NCBI GenBank assembly: GCA_023396615.1 | Contig: JAEWVM010000236.1 | Span: 1-35,589, forward strand | Length of the DNA stretch: 35,589 nucleotides | Source of the DNA: Spirochaetota bacterium | GTDB lineage: Bacteria; Spirochaetota; UBA4802; JAFGJZ01 | Direction: 5' to 3' | In this document: in pieces, positions 11,235-19,028 of the stretch | Layout of the letters: each line of letters starts with the position of its first letter | Position numbering within the stretch: the stretch's first letter is position 1 | Position numbers and translations under genes: made by a program | The notes under the pieces: generated by a model | What the model saw: the letters and a program-made list of their open reading frames with translations, nothing else | Database searches by the model: none | Told to the model about the DNA's origin: nothing

Positions 11235-12782
11235 TTATTTAAAAACATTGCAATTTCTAATAATGTAAACCGAACCAGCGTCATTTATACCGTCTCTATC
11301 ATCGCGAGGAGAACCGACAGCAACGGATTTTCCGTCAGCTGACGCGGCAAATGAATAACCGAAATAATCGTCAGCTGCGGCATCAGGCGTTATATATGAA
11401 ATAATAGAATTATAAGGGTATTCAGATATAAATAAATTTCCGCACTTATTTCCCAAGTTTGAATCAGAAAAAAACGGGGCATTTATAAAAAGCCTGTTGT
11501 CCGCCGAGAAATCAAGACTCCCTCCGAACGAATATCCTCCCGAGAAAACATTGCCGGGCGGACATCCCAAAGTTTTTATTCTATAATAAATTTTGTTAAC
11601 GGAATCATAACGGTAAATAATCACTTCTCCATTAACTTTCTGAGGAACCCCGACCGCCAGCAAAGAAGCATCAGAATTAAGAGAAACAGCATCACCAAAA
11701 TTTATTCCGGTGCTTAAAACAGAAACTGAAAGCGTGGTCTTGTCTTCTTCATATAACTCAACAGGTGCATAAACACCTGCGCTCTTCCGGTAAACAGTGA
11801 CTCTACCGCAAATATTAACAACACCTGCATCAATTCTCTTGTATTCGGGATCACCAACTGCGACCGCACTTCCGTCTGAACTAAGAGAGACACAGTTTCC
11901 GAACCTTTCGTGTTTATCATCAGAATCCAAAGCAGACGGAACAAAAGTCTCCATAATATTCCACCCGGCGGGCTCTCTCTTATAAAGCATAAGTGCTCCT
12001 GGATAAACGCTATCACCAAGAGCAGTAACAGCCATAATATCTTCGCTGTCTGATAAATCAGTTGAATAACCAAAATTTTTATCAGCTGCCGAATCCAAAT
12101 ACTGGAACAATGATGTCACTCCATCAACACCTCTTTTCAATACAATAACCCGTCCTTTCCCTGAATTATTATTTGAATCTCCTACTGCTATTTCGGTTCC
12201 GGACAAATTCATTGAAATTGATAATCCAGTCATATAATCGGTTTCAGATCCCAAATCCGCGCGGAAAATCTGCCAGTCACCGTCTTTGACTGTGCAAAGA
12301 AACAGATTACCTTTGTTCTCAATCAGCCCGGAAACAGCAATAACCGAGAAATCTCCGGAAACGGCAATATCCTCAGAAAACCTGTATGTATTATTCTCTG
12401 AAATGCGGTCTAGGTATATTATTGAATCCGAAGCAAAACGGGTCACTCCGTAAGAATCAACATATTTGCAAAAAACAGTTTTTTCCCATGGTATATAATC
12501 AAAAGCCCATGGATAAACATTCAAAGGTTTAATCGAATTAATCCAACTTATATTATCATCAGAAAAAGCAATTGCGGCAATAGATTCAGAATACTGATAA
12601 TCACAGTTAATCTGGACATGCCTGCTATAACAGAATTTATCGCCGTTATTGATCAGAATCTTAACAGATGGAACCGGCGGAACATCTTCTTCAGGACCGG
12701 AATCATAATTTTGCATCATGTCAGAACATGCCGAAAAAAGAAGAATCAGATTAATCAAAACTATTTTAAGAAAATAATTCAT
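11235..12782 (-). CDS. FG-GAP-like beta-propeller lipoprotein
   Basis: A 515-aa protein whose signal peptide ends in F-S-A-C with Cys19 as the lipobox residue. From about residue 125 onward it carries repeated blades of the form FGxxVSLSSDGSAVAVGDP...AGVVxxY (for example FGNCVSLSSDGSAVAVGDP, FGDAVSLNSDASLLAVGVP, FGYSFAASADGKSVAVGSP). These are integrin-alpha/FG-GAP type repeats, probably forming a seven-bladed propeller. A preceding domain (about 30-120) looks immunoglobulin-like. The gene starts with an ATGA 4-base overlap on the stop of 12779-13810, so the two are translationally coupled. Such proteins usually bind partners or polysaccharide at the surface. No catalytic motif is seen. Confidence 0.8.
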   Translation of the reverse strand: MNYFLKIVLINLILLFSACSDMMQNYDSGPEEDVPPVPSVKILINNGDKFCYSRHVQINCDYQYSESIAAIAFSDDNISWINSIKPLNVYPWAFDYIPWEKTVFCKYVDSYGVTRFASDSIIYLDRISENNTYRFSEDIAVSGDFSVIAVSGLIENKGNLFLCTVKDGDWQIFRADLGSETDYMTGLSISMNLSGTEIAVGDSNNNSGKGRVIVLKRGVDGVTSLFQYLDSAADKNFGYSTDLSDSEDIMAVTALGDSVYPGALMLYKREPAGWNIMETFVPSALDSDDKHERFGNCVSLSSDGSAVAVGDPEYKRIDAGVVNICGRVTVYRKSAGVYAPVELYEEDKTTLSVSVLSTGINFGDAVSLNSDASLLAVGVPQKVNGEVIIYRYDSVNKIYYRIKTLGCPPGNVFSGGYSFGGSLDFSADNRLFINAPFFSDSNLGNKCGNLFISEYPYNSIISYITPDAAADDYFGYSFAASADGKSVAVGSPRDDRDGINDAGSVYIIRNCNVFK

Positions 12783-13810
12783 AATTCCACTTTCCTCTCA
12801 AGCCCTGCCGATAAATTGAGGAATCTTCCGGGAGCTGATCTTTCAAAAAACTGTGAAAATGAGACTGAAGACCTTATTGATAAATTATCGGAAATTGAAT
12901 AAGTAAAAACCGGCCTAAAAACAATTATAGGATCAAAATATAATCTGGTATCTTCAGCTTTTACGCAATGTGAATAATATCCTACAAGAATTTCAACAGA
13001 CATTGACATTTTATTGTATGAAAATAAATCGTATCCTGCTCCCAATATAACCGGCATTGAAAAGCAATGCTTGATCCTTGGATTGTCGGAAAATGCGTAA
13101 TAAATCCCGGCAGAAATTACCGGATAAATTGGTTTTGACCATAAATATTTTATCGAAGCATTATAATCAAAACCGGTCAAGAAATTTGAAATCTTTGTAT
13201 ACTCTCCAAAAGATTTAGCAAAACCTGCAGTTACTCCATAATTTAAAAATAATATTTTCTCTTCGGGCTCTGCAATATCCGGATATAATAAAGCAATTTT
13301 TTCTTTCAATTCAGAGAGAACGGCGCTGAACTTTGATGAATCATTATCAATATCCTTCTTGAAATTCAACAGTTCACGCGAATCGTGAATGTTAACGAGA
13401 TATGATTCAATAGTGATTTTTTGAAGATAGTCTTTACGAATAAGATAATCACCCTGAAGTTCACCATCCATTTTTTCAATCGTCCGGCTGATAAATTCCT
13501 TATACGCAAAACGTAAAATTAAAACCCTTCCCTTTTCGGGGACTCTTCCCGAAAAAAATGCTTTGATCTTAATTTTATCTATAGAATCCAATTCTTTGAC
13601 ATTAGTTCGTCCGTTATATTCAAGATTCTTTATCTTTCGTATGTCATTTTTAAAATATTTCTCTATTTCATCGGCATATTTTTTAGGAAAATCATCATCA
13701 ACGCATATTACAATTTTCGTTAGATAATGATCTAAATCATCATTTGAATCATTCGCGCACAACACAACCGGAACTATCAAAAGAATCAGCACAATAATAT
13801 ATTTAATCAT
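12779..13810 (-). CDS. Periplasmic/outer-membrane protein with C-terminal barrel-like domain
   Basis: The ATG at 13810 (343 aa) is chosen because CGGAG sits 5 bases before it and the protein then opens with a signal peptide (MIKYIIVLILLIVPVVLCA). An ATG 42 bases further upstream is possible but has no such signals. The N-terminal half (about 15-175) is a soluble alpha/beta segment that I do not recognise. The C-terminal half has alternating glycine/aromatic strands (TAGFAKSFGEY, ISAGIYYAF, VILGAGYDLFSY, VGYYSHCV, FTYSISDNLSIRSSVSFSQFF), typical of an eight-stranded outer-membrane barrel. It is coupled by ATGA to the downstream propeller lipoprotein, suggesting a barrel plus surface-lipoprotein pair. 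Confidence 0.7.
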   Translation of the reverse strand: MIKYIIVLILLIVPVVLCANDSNDDLDHYLTKIVICVDDDFPKKYADEIEKYFKNDIRKIKNLEYNGRTNVKELDSIDKIKIKAFFSGRVPEKGRVLILRFAYKEFISRTIEKMDGELQGDYLIRKDYLQKITIESYLVNIHDSRELLNFKKDIDNDSSKFSAVLSELKEKIALLYPDIAEPEEKILFLNYGVTAGFAKSFGEYTKISNFLTGFDYNASIKYLWSKPIYPVISAGIYYAFSDNPRIKHCFSMPVILGAGYDLFSYNKMSMSVEILVGYYSHCVKAEDTRLYFDPIIVFRPVFTYSISDNLSIRSSVSFSQFFERSAPGRFLNLSAGLERKVEL

Positions 13811-13878
13811 CAAAACTCCGGAAAAACGCCTATATAATTTTACACAATTCAAAAAATTGCTTATATTTCTATTTTCTG

Positions 13879-13893
13879 CTTGATACTATCAAG
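13879..13893. promoter_or_regulatory. 15-bp palindrome, possible operator
   Basis: CTTGATA-C-TATCAAG is a perfect palindrome with a one-base centre. It lies in the divergent gap between 12779-13810 (minus) and 13966-14637 (plus). The shape suits a dimeric repressor site shared by both directions. No regulator gene is adjacent. Confidence 0.3.
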
Positions 13894-13965
13894 AGATAAA
13901 TTCGTATGTTGATATCGCATTTATTTTGCAAGCAATATTTACTTTATAAACGAGACAGTTAAATT

Positions 13966-14637
13966 ATGAAAAATGATACTATGATGAAAAAAAGAAAAAA
14001 AAGACTCAAATACTTTGTAAACTTCCCTCTTCAAATCCGAATCATCGCGTCATCAGTATTGATAGTTTTATTTTTCTCTTTATTAGCCACCGGATTTATG
14101 GCATTTATAACTCATAAAAGTTACAACGAAACTGAAAAAACCCTCAATAAATTAACTGAAAACTTACAAACCGAAGACAATATCATTCAGTCATTCATTA
14201 AGTATGCGGGTTCTCTCAACAGCACCCGTTATGAATTACGCACTGATAAAATAAAAAATGATCACGATAAATCAATGACTGAATTAAGTTCAACCATTAA
14301 TGAACTTAAACTATCCATGAATAGAACTAAAATCTATTTTTATATATTCTGCTTTATAATGATCTTGCAGGCAATAACTTTCACTGTATATGTTATAAGA
14401 TTTTCTCAACGAATCGCTGGTCCAATCAAAATAATGAAAACTATACTTGAAGATATAGTTGAAGGAAAAGAAATCAATTACCGAACATTAAGAAAAAATG
14501 ATGAGCTTAAGCATTTCTTTGAAGTTTTTATTACAACTATGATTAATATTACAAAGAAAAAAAGAAAAAGGACTATTTCTCCAAAAAAGAAAGAATCTAC
14601 CGAGATCGATATCAAAGAAACATCCGAAAAAAGATAA
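13966..14637 (+). CDS. Two-TM HAMP-domain membrane protein without output domain
   Basis: A 223-aa protein. It has a basic cytoplasmic start, TM1 at about 24-48, a coiled-coil-prone external segment of about 70 residues, TM2 at about 120-142, then a HAMP-like linker (RIAGPIKIMKTILEDIVEG ... NDELKHFF) and a very basic tail rich in Lys. The AGPI motif and the DEL signature are those seen in HAMP domains of chemoreceptors and histidine kinases, but no kinase, methyl-accepting or cyclase domain follows. It may be a truncated receptor or a stand-alone partner in signalling. The ATG at 13966 is preferred; in-frame ATGs at 13981 and 13984 lack ribosome sites. The downstream neighbour on the opposite strand is the RHS fragment. 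Confidence 0.7.
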   Translation: MKNDTMMKKRKKRLKYFVNFPLQIRIIASSVLIVLFFSLLATGFMAFITHKSYNETEKTLNKLTENLQTEDNIIQSFIKYAGSLNSTRYELRTDKIKNDHDKSMTELSSTINELKLSMNRTKIYFYIFCFIMILQAITFTVYVIRFSQRIAGPIKIMKTILEDIVEGKEINYRTLRKNDELKHFFEVFITTMINITKKKRKRTISPKKKESTEIDIKETSEKR

Positions 14638-14672
14638 TGCCTTCAGCAGGTTACTGAGCGTTATCAATTATA

Positions 14673-14993
14673 TTATTGGTTCACCCTCCGTCTTCCGGAA
14701 CTGTCATATTCATACTCATGAACCGCGCGTTTCATCCGTCCGTCTGTTCCGAGCATTTCGCTTTCTCTTTCCGTCACGTTTCCGGTATCGTCGTATTCAT
14801 ACTCTATCGTCTGCAATATGCTCTTCGCGTTTCTCGTCTCAAGCCTTTTCAGTCTGTGATTCCGCTCGTCGTATTCGTAGCTCGTTCCCGTTCCGTTTCC
14901 GTAATTTATCTGTGTTCTCTGTCCGGTCACATTATATTTTATTCCGCTCACGTACGGATTCCCTTTACTGGTTCCGACTCCGCTAAGCTGAAG
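14673..14993 (-). pseudogene. Orphan RHS/YD-repeat core fragment
   Basis: About 107 codons of clear RHS core, reading L-S-G-V-G-T-S-K-G-N-P-Y-V-S-G-I-K-Y-N-V and continuing to YEYDERNHRLKRLET, YEYDDTGNVTERES and YEYDSSGRRRVNQ, then a stop. The NPYVSGIKYN...GQRTQINYGNG pattern is the part of TcC/RHS proteins close to the end of the conserved core. There is no credible start (only an internal GTG), and the reading frame begins in the base after the stop codon of the 260-aa gene, in the same frame. A 60-base sample counted by hand is about 50 percent GC, like the core of the giant RHS gene and unlike its neighbours. It is best read as a recombination remnant of an rhs gene. Confidence 0.8.
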
Positions 14994-15776
14994 TTATTTC
15001 TTTTTTCTACTCTTATGAGCAAAATGACCAGAATAAATCGTGGCATCAAACAAATTCAGAGTTTTTATCTCTTTAAATGGAATTATTTTTTGAAATATTT
15101 CCAAGGAATCATTTATTTCGACAGAATTATTGCTGTTTAATATTTTACTTACTTCGTCATATCTGGTTGTAAATATTATACGTTTAGTTGCTTCATCCCG
15201 ATATCCGCTAAGCAATGGAGTCAGTCCAATATCATTTCTAATTGTTGTAAAATCCAAAGTTTCACGGATATATCCGACATAAACCTTGCCATCACTCAAC
15301 GTAACACAAATGGGCATATCCAGCATCTTAGATTTCAGCATCAATGAATCAAACAAAGATACTTTTTCAACGGTTTTCCGCAAAGATATAATCCGTTTAA
15401 GTTTTCTTTCATTATTCGGTTTAATCCAGTCTAAAAACTTTTCAAAAAGAATTTTATAAGGAATCCAGCCGGCAATAATAGCTATTAAAATAATAGACAA
15501 TAAATGTGCATTATTTTCTTCTCTGCCGCAAAAGACATTAAAAACTAAATTATAAAAATATGGAAAATATTTCTCTATAGGATGAAATTCGAAATAAGAA
15601 GCCAAGGTGTAAATTACTGTGGCTATAGAAACAGGAATTATACTGAATAATGCCACGTACAAATATTGAATCAGAGAGTTATATCTGTTATGGAGCTTGT
15701 AAGTAAGAATTACAAAATTTCTTGTAAAAAGATAACCGGCTATAAAAGCCGCTAATAAAAAAGGTGCTGAAAACAA
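14994..15776 (-). CDS. Three-TM membrane protein with cytoplasmic DUF6338-like tail
   Basis: A 260-aa protein. Hydrophobic segments at about 4-25, 38-60 and 92-110 are followed by a soluble domain carrying ICVTLSDGKVYVGYIRETLDF. That small beta motif is reminiscent of the DUF6338 group; the family name is from memory and uncertain. It begins with TTG, with AAAGG about 6 bases upstream, only 9 bases after the stop of the 59-aa gene, so the two are coupled. Its stop codon is directly followed by in-frame RHS core sequence. Given its place next to an RHS fragment it could be cargo or an immunity protein left by rhs recombination, but no homology proves this. Confidence 0.6.
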   Translation of the reverse strand: MFSAPFLLAAFIAGYLFTRNFVILTYKLHNRYNSLIQYLYVALFSIIPVSIATVIYTLASYFEFHPIEKYFPYFYNLVFNVFCGREENNAHLLSIILIAIIAGWIPYKILFEKFLDWIKPNNERKLKRIISLRKTVEKVSLFDSLMLKSKMLDMPICVTLSDGKVYVGYIRETLDFTTIRNDIGLTPLLSGYRDEATKRIIFTTRYDEVSKILNSNNSVEINDSLEIFQKIIPFKEIKTLNLFDATIYSGHFAHKSRKKK

Positions 15777-15785
15777 AATCAGCCT

Positions 15786-15965
15786 TTAATTAGACTTTAT
15801 CGGTATTTTAGAAATAGCTTCAAGCTGCTTTTTACCGTTTTCAGAACGGGCTAAACCGTCAAGGTTACTATTAAAACTTATTTTACCAAAAGTCGATATT
15901 TGAATAGAATTCGGATCTTTTTCAAGCTTTTTTGCTATATACTCATCTATTTGAACAGATTTCAT
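15786..15965 (-). CDS. Small 59-aa protein, coupled to the three-TM gene
   Basis: The ATG at 15965 has a good GAGAGGA site 5 bases upstream; a longer start 21 bases further upstream lacks one. The product is soluble and mostly polar (MKSVQIDEYIAKKLEKDPN at the start, ending ISKIPIKSN). I do not recognise it. Only 9 bases separate it from the 260-aa gene, so they form a two-gene unit. A possible -35 TTGACA (minus strand, 16014-16019) lies upstream, with a TATATT 13 bases further on. Confidence 0.5.
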   Translation of the reverse strand: MKSVQIDEYIAKKLEKDPNSIQISTFGKISFNSNLDGLARSENGKKQLEAISKIPIKSN

Positions 15966-16228
15966 ATAATCCTCTCTTTCACACATTTCTAATTAATATA
16001 ACATTATCCGAAGTGTCAATTGAAAAAAAAGATACCATACAACATCTTGAATCAAGTCCGTTTATTGTGCGTTTATGCCGGATTACATTTCATAATCGGA
16101 AGGAATTCATCAATAAATAATAATCAATAATTACGGACGATGACACAAAGCGATTTGCATTGCACATCCTTCCAAACCAAAGAACGAATCTGAGAAATAA
16201 TATATTTAAGCCTCCATCCCGAGAATAA
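15966..16228. other. Gene-free AT-rich stretch upstream of the 59-aa gene
   Basis: Short open frames on both strands here have no ribosome sites and no family resemblance. The only recognisable signal is the possible minus-strand promoter near 16014-16019 for the 59-aa/260-aa pair. Together with the hairpin chain that follows it makes about 770 bases with no convincing gene between the 59-aa gene and the TPR gene. Confidence 0.5.
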
Positions 16229-16667
16229 ATTACGCGTTTACTGAGCGAAGCGAACAAAATGCGTAATGATATTTCAAAATGAATGATAACTGAAATCACG
16301 AAAGTGCGCAAAGCGCTACAAAATAAGATAAATAACAGAATAGATCATCTAAATCGTCGCGCAAAGCGCGACACCACTCGGGCGACCGCAGCATCCGGCA
16401 GAGCCGGTGCGAGGAATTCGCCCGATAAGCCCCGCGCAGCGGTGCCCTTTTCTTTCGTCCATTTCTTTTGGGCAACGCAAAAGAAATGGACAAACGGATT
16501 TAAAAGGTGCGGAGCACCTTTTGTGTTTTGCATGACACCATGCAAACAGATAACAATAAGGCACAGCCTTATGAAGTATGCCTGACTCCCAGGCAATACG
16601 CCAGCCTTTGACAACAAGTCCGGTGTCCGGACATATTTGATTACTTTCTTTTCTAAAAGAAAGTAAT
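16229..16667. repeat. Chain of about twelve short perfect hairpins
   Basis: Successive inverted repeats read directly: ATTACGC 16229/16261; CGGGCGA 16379/16418 enclosing CCGGC-AGA-GCCGG 16395-16407; GTCGCGC-AAA-GCGCGAC 16356-16372; CCGC-GCA-GCGG 16432-16442; GTCCATTTCTTTTG with a 7-base loop 16457-16491; AAAAGGTGC-GGA-GCACCTTTT 16502-16522 (arms of 9); TTTGCATG-ACAC-CATGCAAA 16527-16546; ATAAGGC-ACA-GCCTTAT 16556-16572; TGCCTG/CAGGCA 16579-16595; GTCCGG-TGT-CCGGAC 16618-16632; ATTACTTTCTTTT/AAAAGAAAGTAAT with a 2-base loop 16640-16667. Most have three-base loops. The arms differ in sequence, so this is neither a tandem repeat nor a CRISPR. Overlapping open frames in this stretch are a by-product of the palindromes. 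Confidence 0.85.
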
Positions 16668-16732
16668 TGAAATAATTGAGAAACTTGTTGCTTTTTTTTT
16701 ATACATTTCCATTATTCTACCGGGGTATAAAA

Positions 16733-18091
16733 ATGGGAATCGTTCAGGTAATAGTTTTTTCTTTGACAGTCATACTTCTGGCCGGTTTTCTGCTCATTTT
16801 GAGGACAGTTCAGCTTCCTGGCAAAATCAAAAAAGCGGAAGAACTCTTCCGTATCGGAAATGAATCCGAAGCAAGTGAAATCGTCAAAAGAATCCTTGAA
16901 CGCAAAAAGGACTACCCACCGGCAAAATATCTCCGCGCGAGACTTCTTTTCAACCAAAAGCAGTATCTTCTCGCGATATCAGAATTTAATCAGATACTTC
17001 AACTGCCCGAATTCAGCAAATTCATCCGGGAACTCGATATTCACGTTGCACTTGCCGAACTCTACAATCTCACCCATCAGTGGCAGAAAGAAGTCGAAGA
17101 ATACAAAATGATTCTTTCGTTCGACCCCGAAAATATCGAAGCGAATCACCGTGTAGGACTTACGCTTTACAAGCAGGGGCGTTTCCGCGATGCGAGAGAC
17201 TCTCTGATGAAAGCGGTCGCTAAATCACCGAACCTCTGGGACTGCTTTCTTCCTCTCGGAATAGCATGCTACAATCTCGGAGAATACACAAATTCAGAAG
17301 AATTTCTTCTCAAAGCCGCCGAAAGACCTCAACAGAGCGGAATAGAAGAAGGTTATTATTTTTTAGGTCTGATTTATAAAGGCAAAAAAGACTACGACAC
17401 CGCTGTGAGAATGTTTGAAAGCGCCCGCAAAGACAAAAAGCTTTATATAAAAAGCATGTATAAAATCGGCGAAATATATTTTGATACCGACAATTTTGAC
17501 AAGGCCATAGCCCTTCTCGAAGAAGGACTCGGCTCGCTCAAAACAAGGGATGAAGATTCTCTCGCGTACAGATATCTTCTTGCAGAATGCTACGAAATGG
17601 AAAACAAGGTTCAGGAAGCCGTTCATCATTGGGAAAAAATCCAAAGCGAACATCCGAGCTTCAAGAATACTCCGATGAAGCTCGAAGAATACAAATCAAT
17701 CGTAAACGACGAAAGCATGAAAACCATTTTCTCAGCAACAACGGATGATCTTCAGCCTCTTCTTGCTGAAATTGTTTCAAGACTCAATTACAACATCATA
17801 AGCAAAACAATAATAAACTCAAGCCAGATTTATTTCAAAGCATACAATACCAAAAGAATTAACGAACCGCCGATTTTAATATTTTTTATAAGAACCACTC
17901 GCGAAATTTCAGAAAGCCAGATAAGCCGTTTTGCCGGTCTTGTAGCTGATGAAAAATGTAAAAATGGAATTTACATAACTACTTCAAAATACAGCCCTAA
18001 AGCCAAGAGCGCAGCGAACGCCAAAGGAATCGAGATACACGACCGTGATCTTATTATTAAAACTCTTGGAAAATATAAGACAAAGAATTAA
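16733..18091 (+). CDS. Membrane-anchored TPR protein with Mrr-like C-terminal domain
   Basis: The ATG at 16733 (452 aa) follows CCGGGG; the frame extends upstream to a TTG but without support. One TM helix at about 3-24 anchors the protein, with the rest cytoplasmic by the basic residues after it. Residues about 30-320 hold a series of TPR-type repeats (PPAKYLRARLLFNQKQYLLAISEFNQIL, then PENIEANHRVGLTLYKQGRFRDARDSL-type units). Residues about 340-446 resemble the Mrr/restriction-endonuclease-like fold (SQISRFAGLVADEKCKNGIYITTSKYSPKAKSAANAKGIEIHDRDLIIKTL pattern). The expected D...QxK catalytic residues are not apparent (the core strand reads IFFIRTT), so it is probably a non-catalytic version. 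The gene starts directly after the hairpin chain. Confidence 0.75.
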   Translation: MGIVQVIVFSLTVILLAGFLLILRTVQLPGKIKKAEELFRIGNESEASEIVKRILERKKDYPPAKYLRARLLFNQKQYLLAISEFNQILQLPEFSKFIRELDIHVALAELYNLTHQWQKEVEEYKMILSFDPENIEANHRVGLTLYKQGRFRDARDSLMKAVAKSPNLWDCFLPLGIACYNLGEYTNSEEFLLKAAERPQQSGIEEGYYFLGLIYKGKKDYDTAVRMFESARKDKKLYIKSMYKIGEIYFDTDNFDKAIALLEEGLGSLKTRDEDSLAYRYLLAECYEMENKVQEAVHHWEKIQSEHPSFKNTPMKLEEYKSIVNDESMKTIFSATTDDLQPLLAEIVSRLNYNIISKTIINSSQIYFKAYNTKRINEPPILIFFIRTTREISESQISRFAGLVADEKCKNGIYITTSKYSPKAKSAANAKGIEIHDRDLIIKTLGKYKTKN

Positions 18092-18093
18092 TT

Positions 18094-18139
18094 CTTCAGT
18101 TGATAACAAACATCAGTAAATATTAAGGAATAACTGAAG
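18094..18139. terminator. Possible hairpin between convergent ends
   Basis: CTTCAGTT (18094-18101) and AACTGAAG (18132-18139) form an 8-bp stem with a 30-base loop between the TPR gene and the MBL gene. The loop is long and no T-tract follows, so this is weak. Confidence 0.2.
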
Positions 18140-18142
18140 CTC

Positions 18143-19003
18143 TCATAGAATTATCTCTTTGCCTTCGCGCGCTCCGTAGACACGCAGACCGTTTCCTGCA
18201 TGTTTCCTCGCTTCTTTTACCATTTTATCAATGTCTTTGTCGGTGTGAATAGGATCATGATGAAAAGCCGAAAGAGTCTTTACGCCAAATTCAGAACAAA
18301 TTTTTACAACCTGATTGATTGAGGAATGTCCCCAGCCTATTTTTTTTGAGTATTCTTCCTCAGAATACTGGCAATCTGCAATAACCATATCCGCATTTTT
18401 TATCAGATGACCGATGTTTTCCCAGTTATACTGAGCCATATCTTTATTAGGAAGAATTTCATTATCTGTAAGGTATGCGAGAATTTTTCCTTCATGCACA
18501 AGCCTGAACCCAAGCGAAAGCCCTGGATGCAATAGATGCGTAAAAAGAATATCAGTCTCGCCTATTCTGAACTGATTCTGCGTAAGCTCAAAAAAATTAA
18601 CGTCTGCGGCAAGCTCATAAATGGTAACAGGATGATATTCACGGTGCATCTGAACCATGATAAGTTTTTCGAGAGTATTAACGGTATGACCGCCGTAAAG
18701 ATTTATCGTGTTTCCCGGAATGTATATATGAGGAAGAAATGGAAATCCCTGAATGTGGTCCCAGTGTGTGTGGCTGATCAGAATATTGATATCAATAGGC
18801 TTATCTCCGAATTCTTTAAGTAGACTCATGCCGAGCCCGCGTATGCCCGTGCCGGCATCTAGAACGATTATGGAATCTCCGCACCGGATTTCAACACATG
18901 AAGTGTTTCCGCCGTATTTATAATACTCCGCACCAGGAACGGCTATTGAGCCTCTAACGCCCCAGAACTTGACCTTCATTCCGCCATTGGTCTTTCCAAA
19001 CAT
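18143..19003 (-). CDS. Metallo-beta-lactamase-fold hydrolase (RNase Z/phosphodiesterase-like)
   Basis: A 286-aa protein. The start KVKFWGVRGSIAVPG and the GGNTSCVEI segment are typical of a broad MBL subgroup of phosphodiesterase-type hydrolases. The zinc motif HTHWDH is at residues 78-83, with later ligands expected at the His of LLHPG, the Asp in LTDNE and the His in FHHDP. The ATG has GGGGCGG 7 bases upstream. Usual members cleave phosphodiester or cyclic nucleotide substrates; the actual substrate cannot be told. It is the third gene of a minus-strand operon, 25 bases after the lipoprotein gene. Confidence 0.85.
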   Translation of the reverse strand: MFGKTNGGMKVKFWGVRGSIAVPGAEYYKYGGNTSCVEIRCGDSIIVLDAGTGIRGLGMSLLKEFGDKPIDINILISHTHWDHIQGFPFLPHIYIPGNTINLYGGHTVNTLEKLIMVQMHREYHPVTIYELAADVNFFELTQNQFRIGETDILFTHLLHPGLSLGFRLVHEGKILAYLTDNEILPNKDMAQYNWENIGHLIKNADMVIADCQYSEEEYSKKIGWGHSSINQVVKICSEFGVKTLSAFHHDPIHTDKDIDKMVKEARKHAGNGLRVYGAREGKEIIL

Positions 19004-19028
19004 ATGGATACCGCCCCGTCAGTTAAAA

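Noticed and set aside
14673..14951. The RHS fragment as an intact small gene with a GTG start
   Set aside because: RHS homology continues upstream of the GTG to the preceding stop codon, showing that the GTG is an internal codon of a broken gene.
16283..16617. Several overlapping 65-100-codon frames on both strands in the hairpin region
   Set aside because: Their sequences are produced by the palindromes (both strands look alike), none has a credible start, and no protein family is recognisable.
16229..16667. CRISPR array or attC/integron array
   Set aside because: The units do not share a repeated sequence or regular spacing, and no cas or integrase gene is near.
16676..16732. Longer TPR protein starting at TTG 16676
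   Set aside because: The extra 19 residues would begin just past the last hairpin with no ribosome site, whereas ATG 16733 is followed by a normal membrane anchor.
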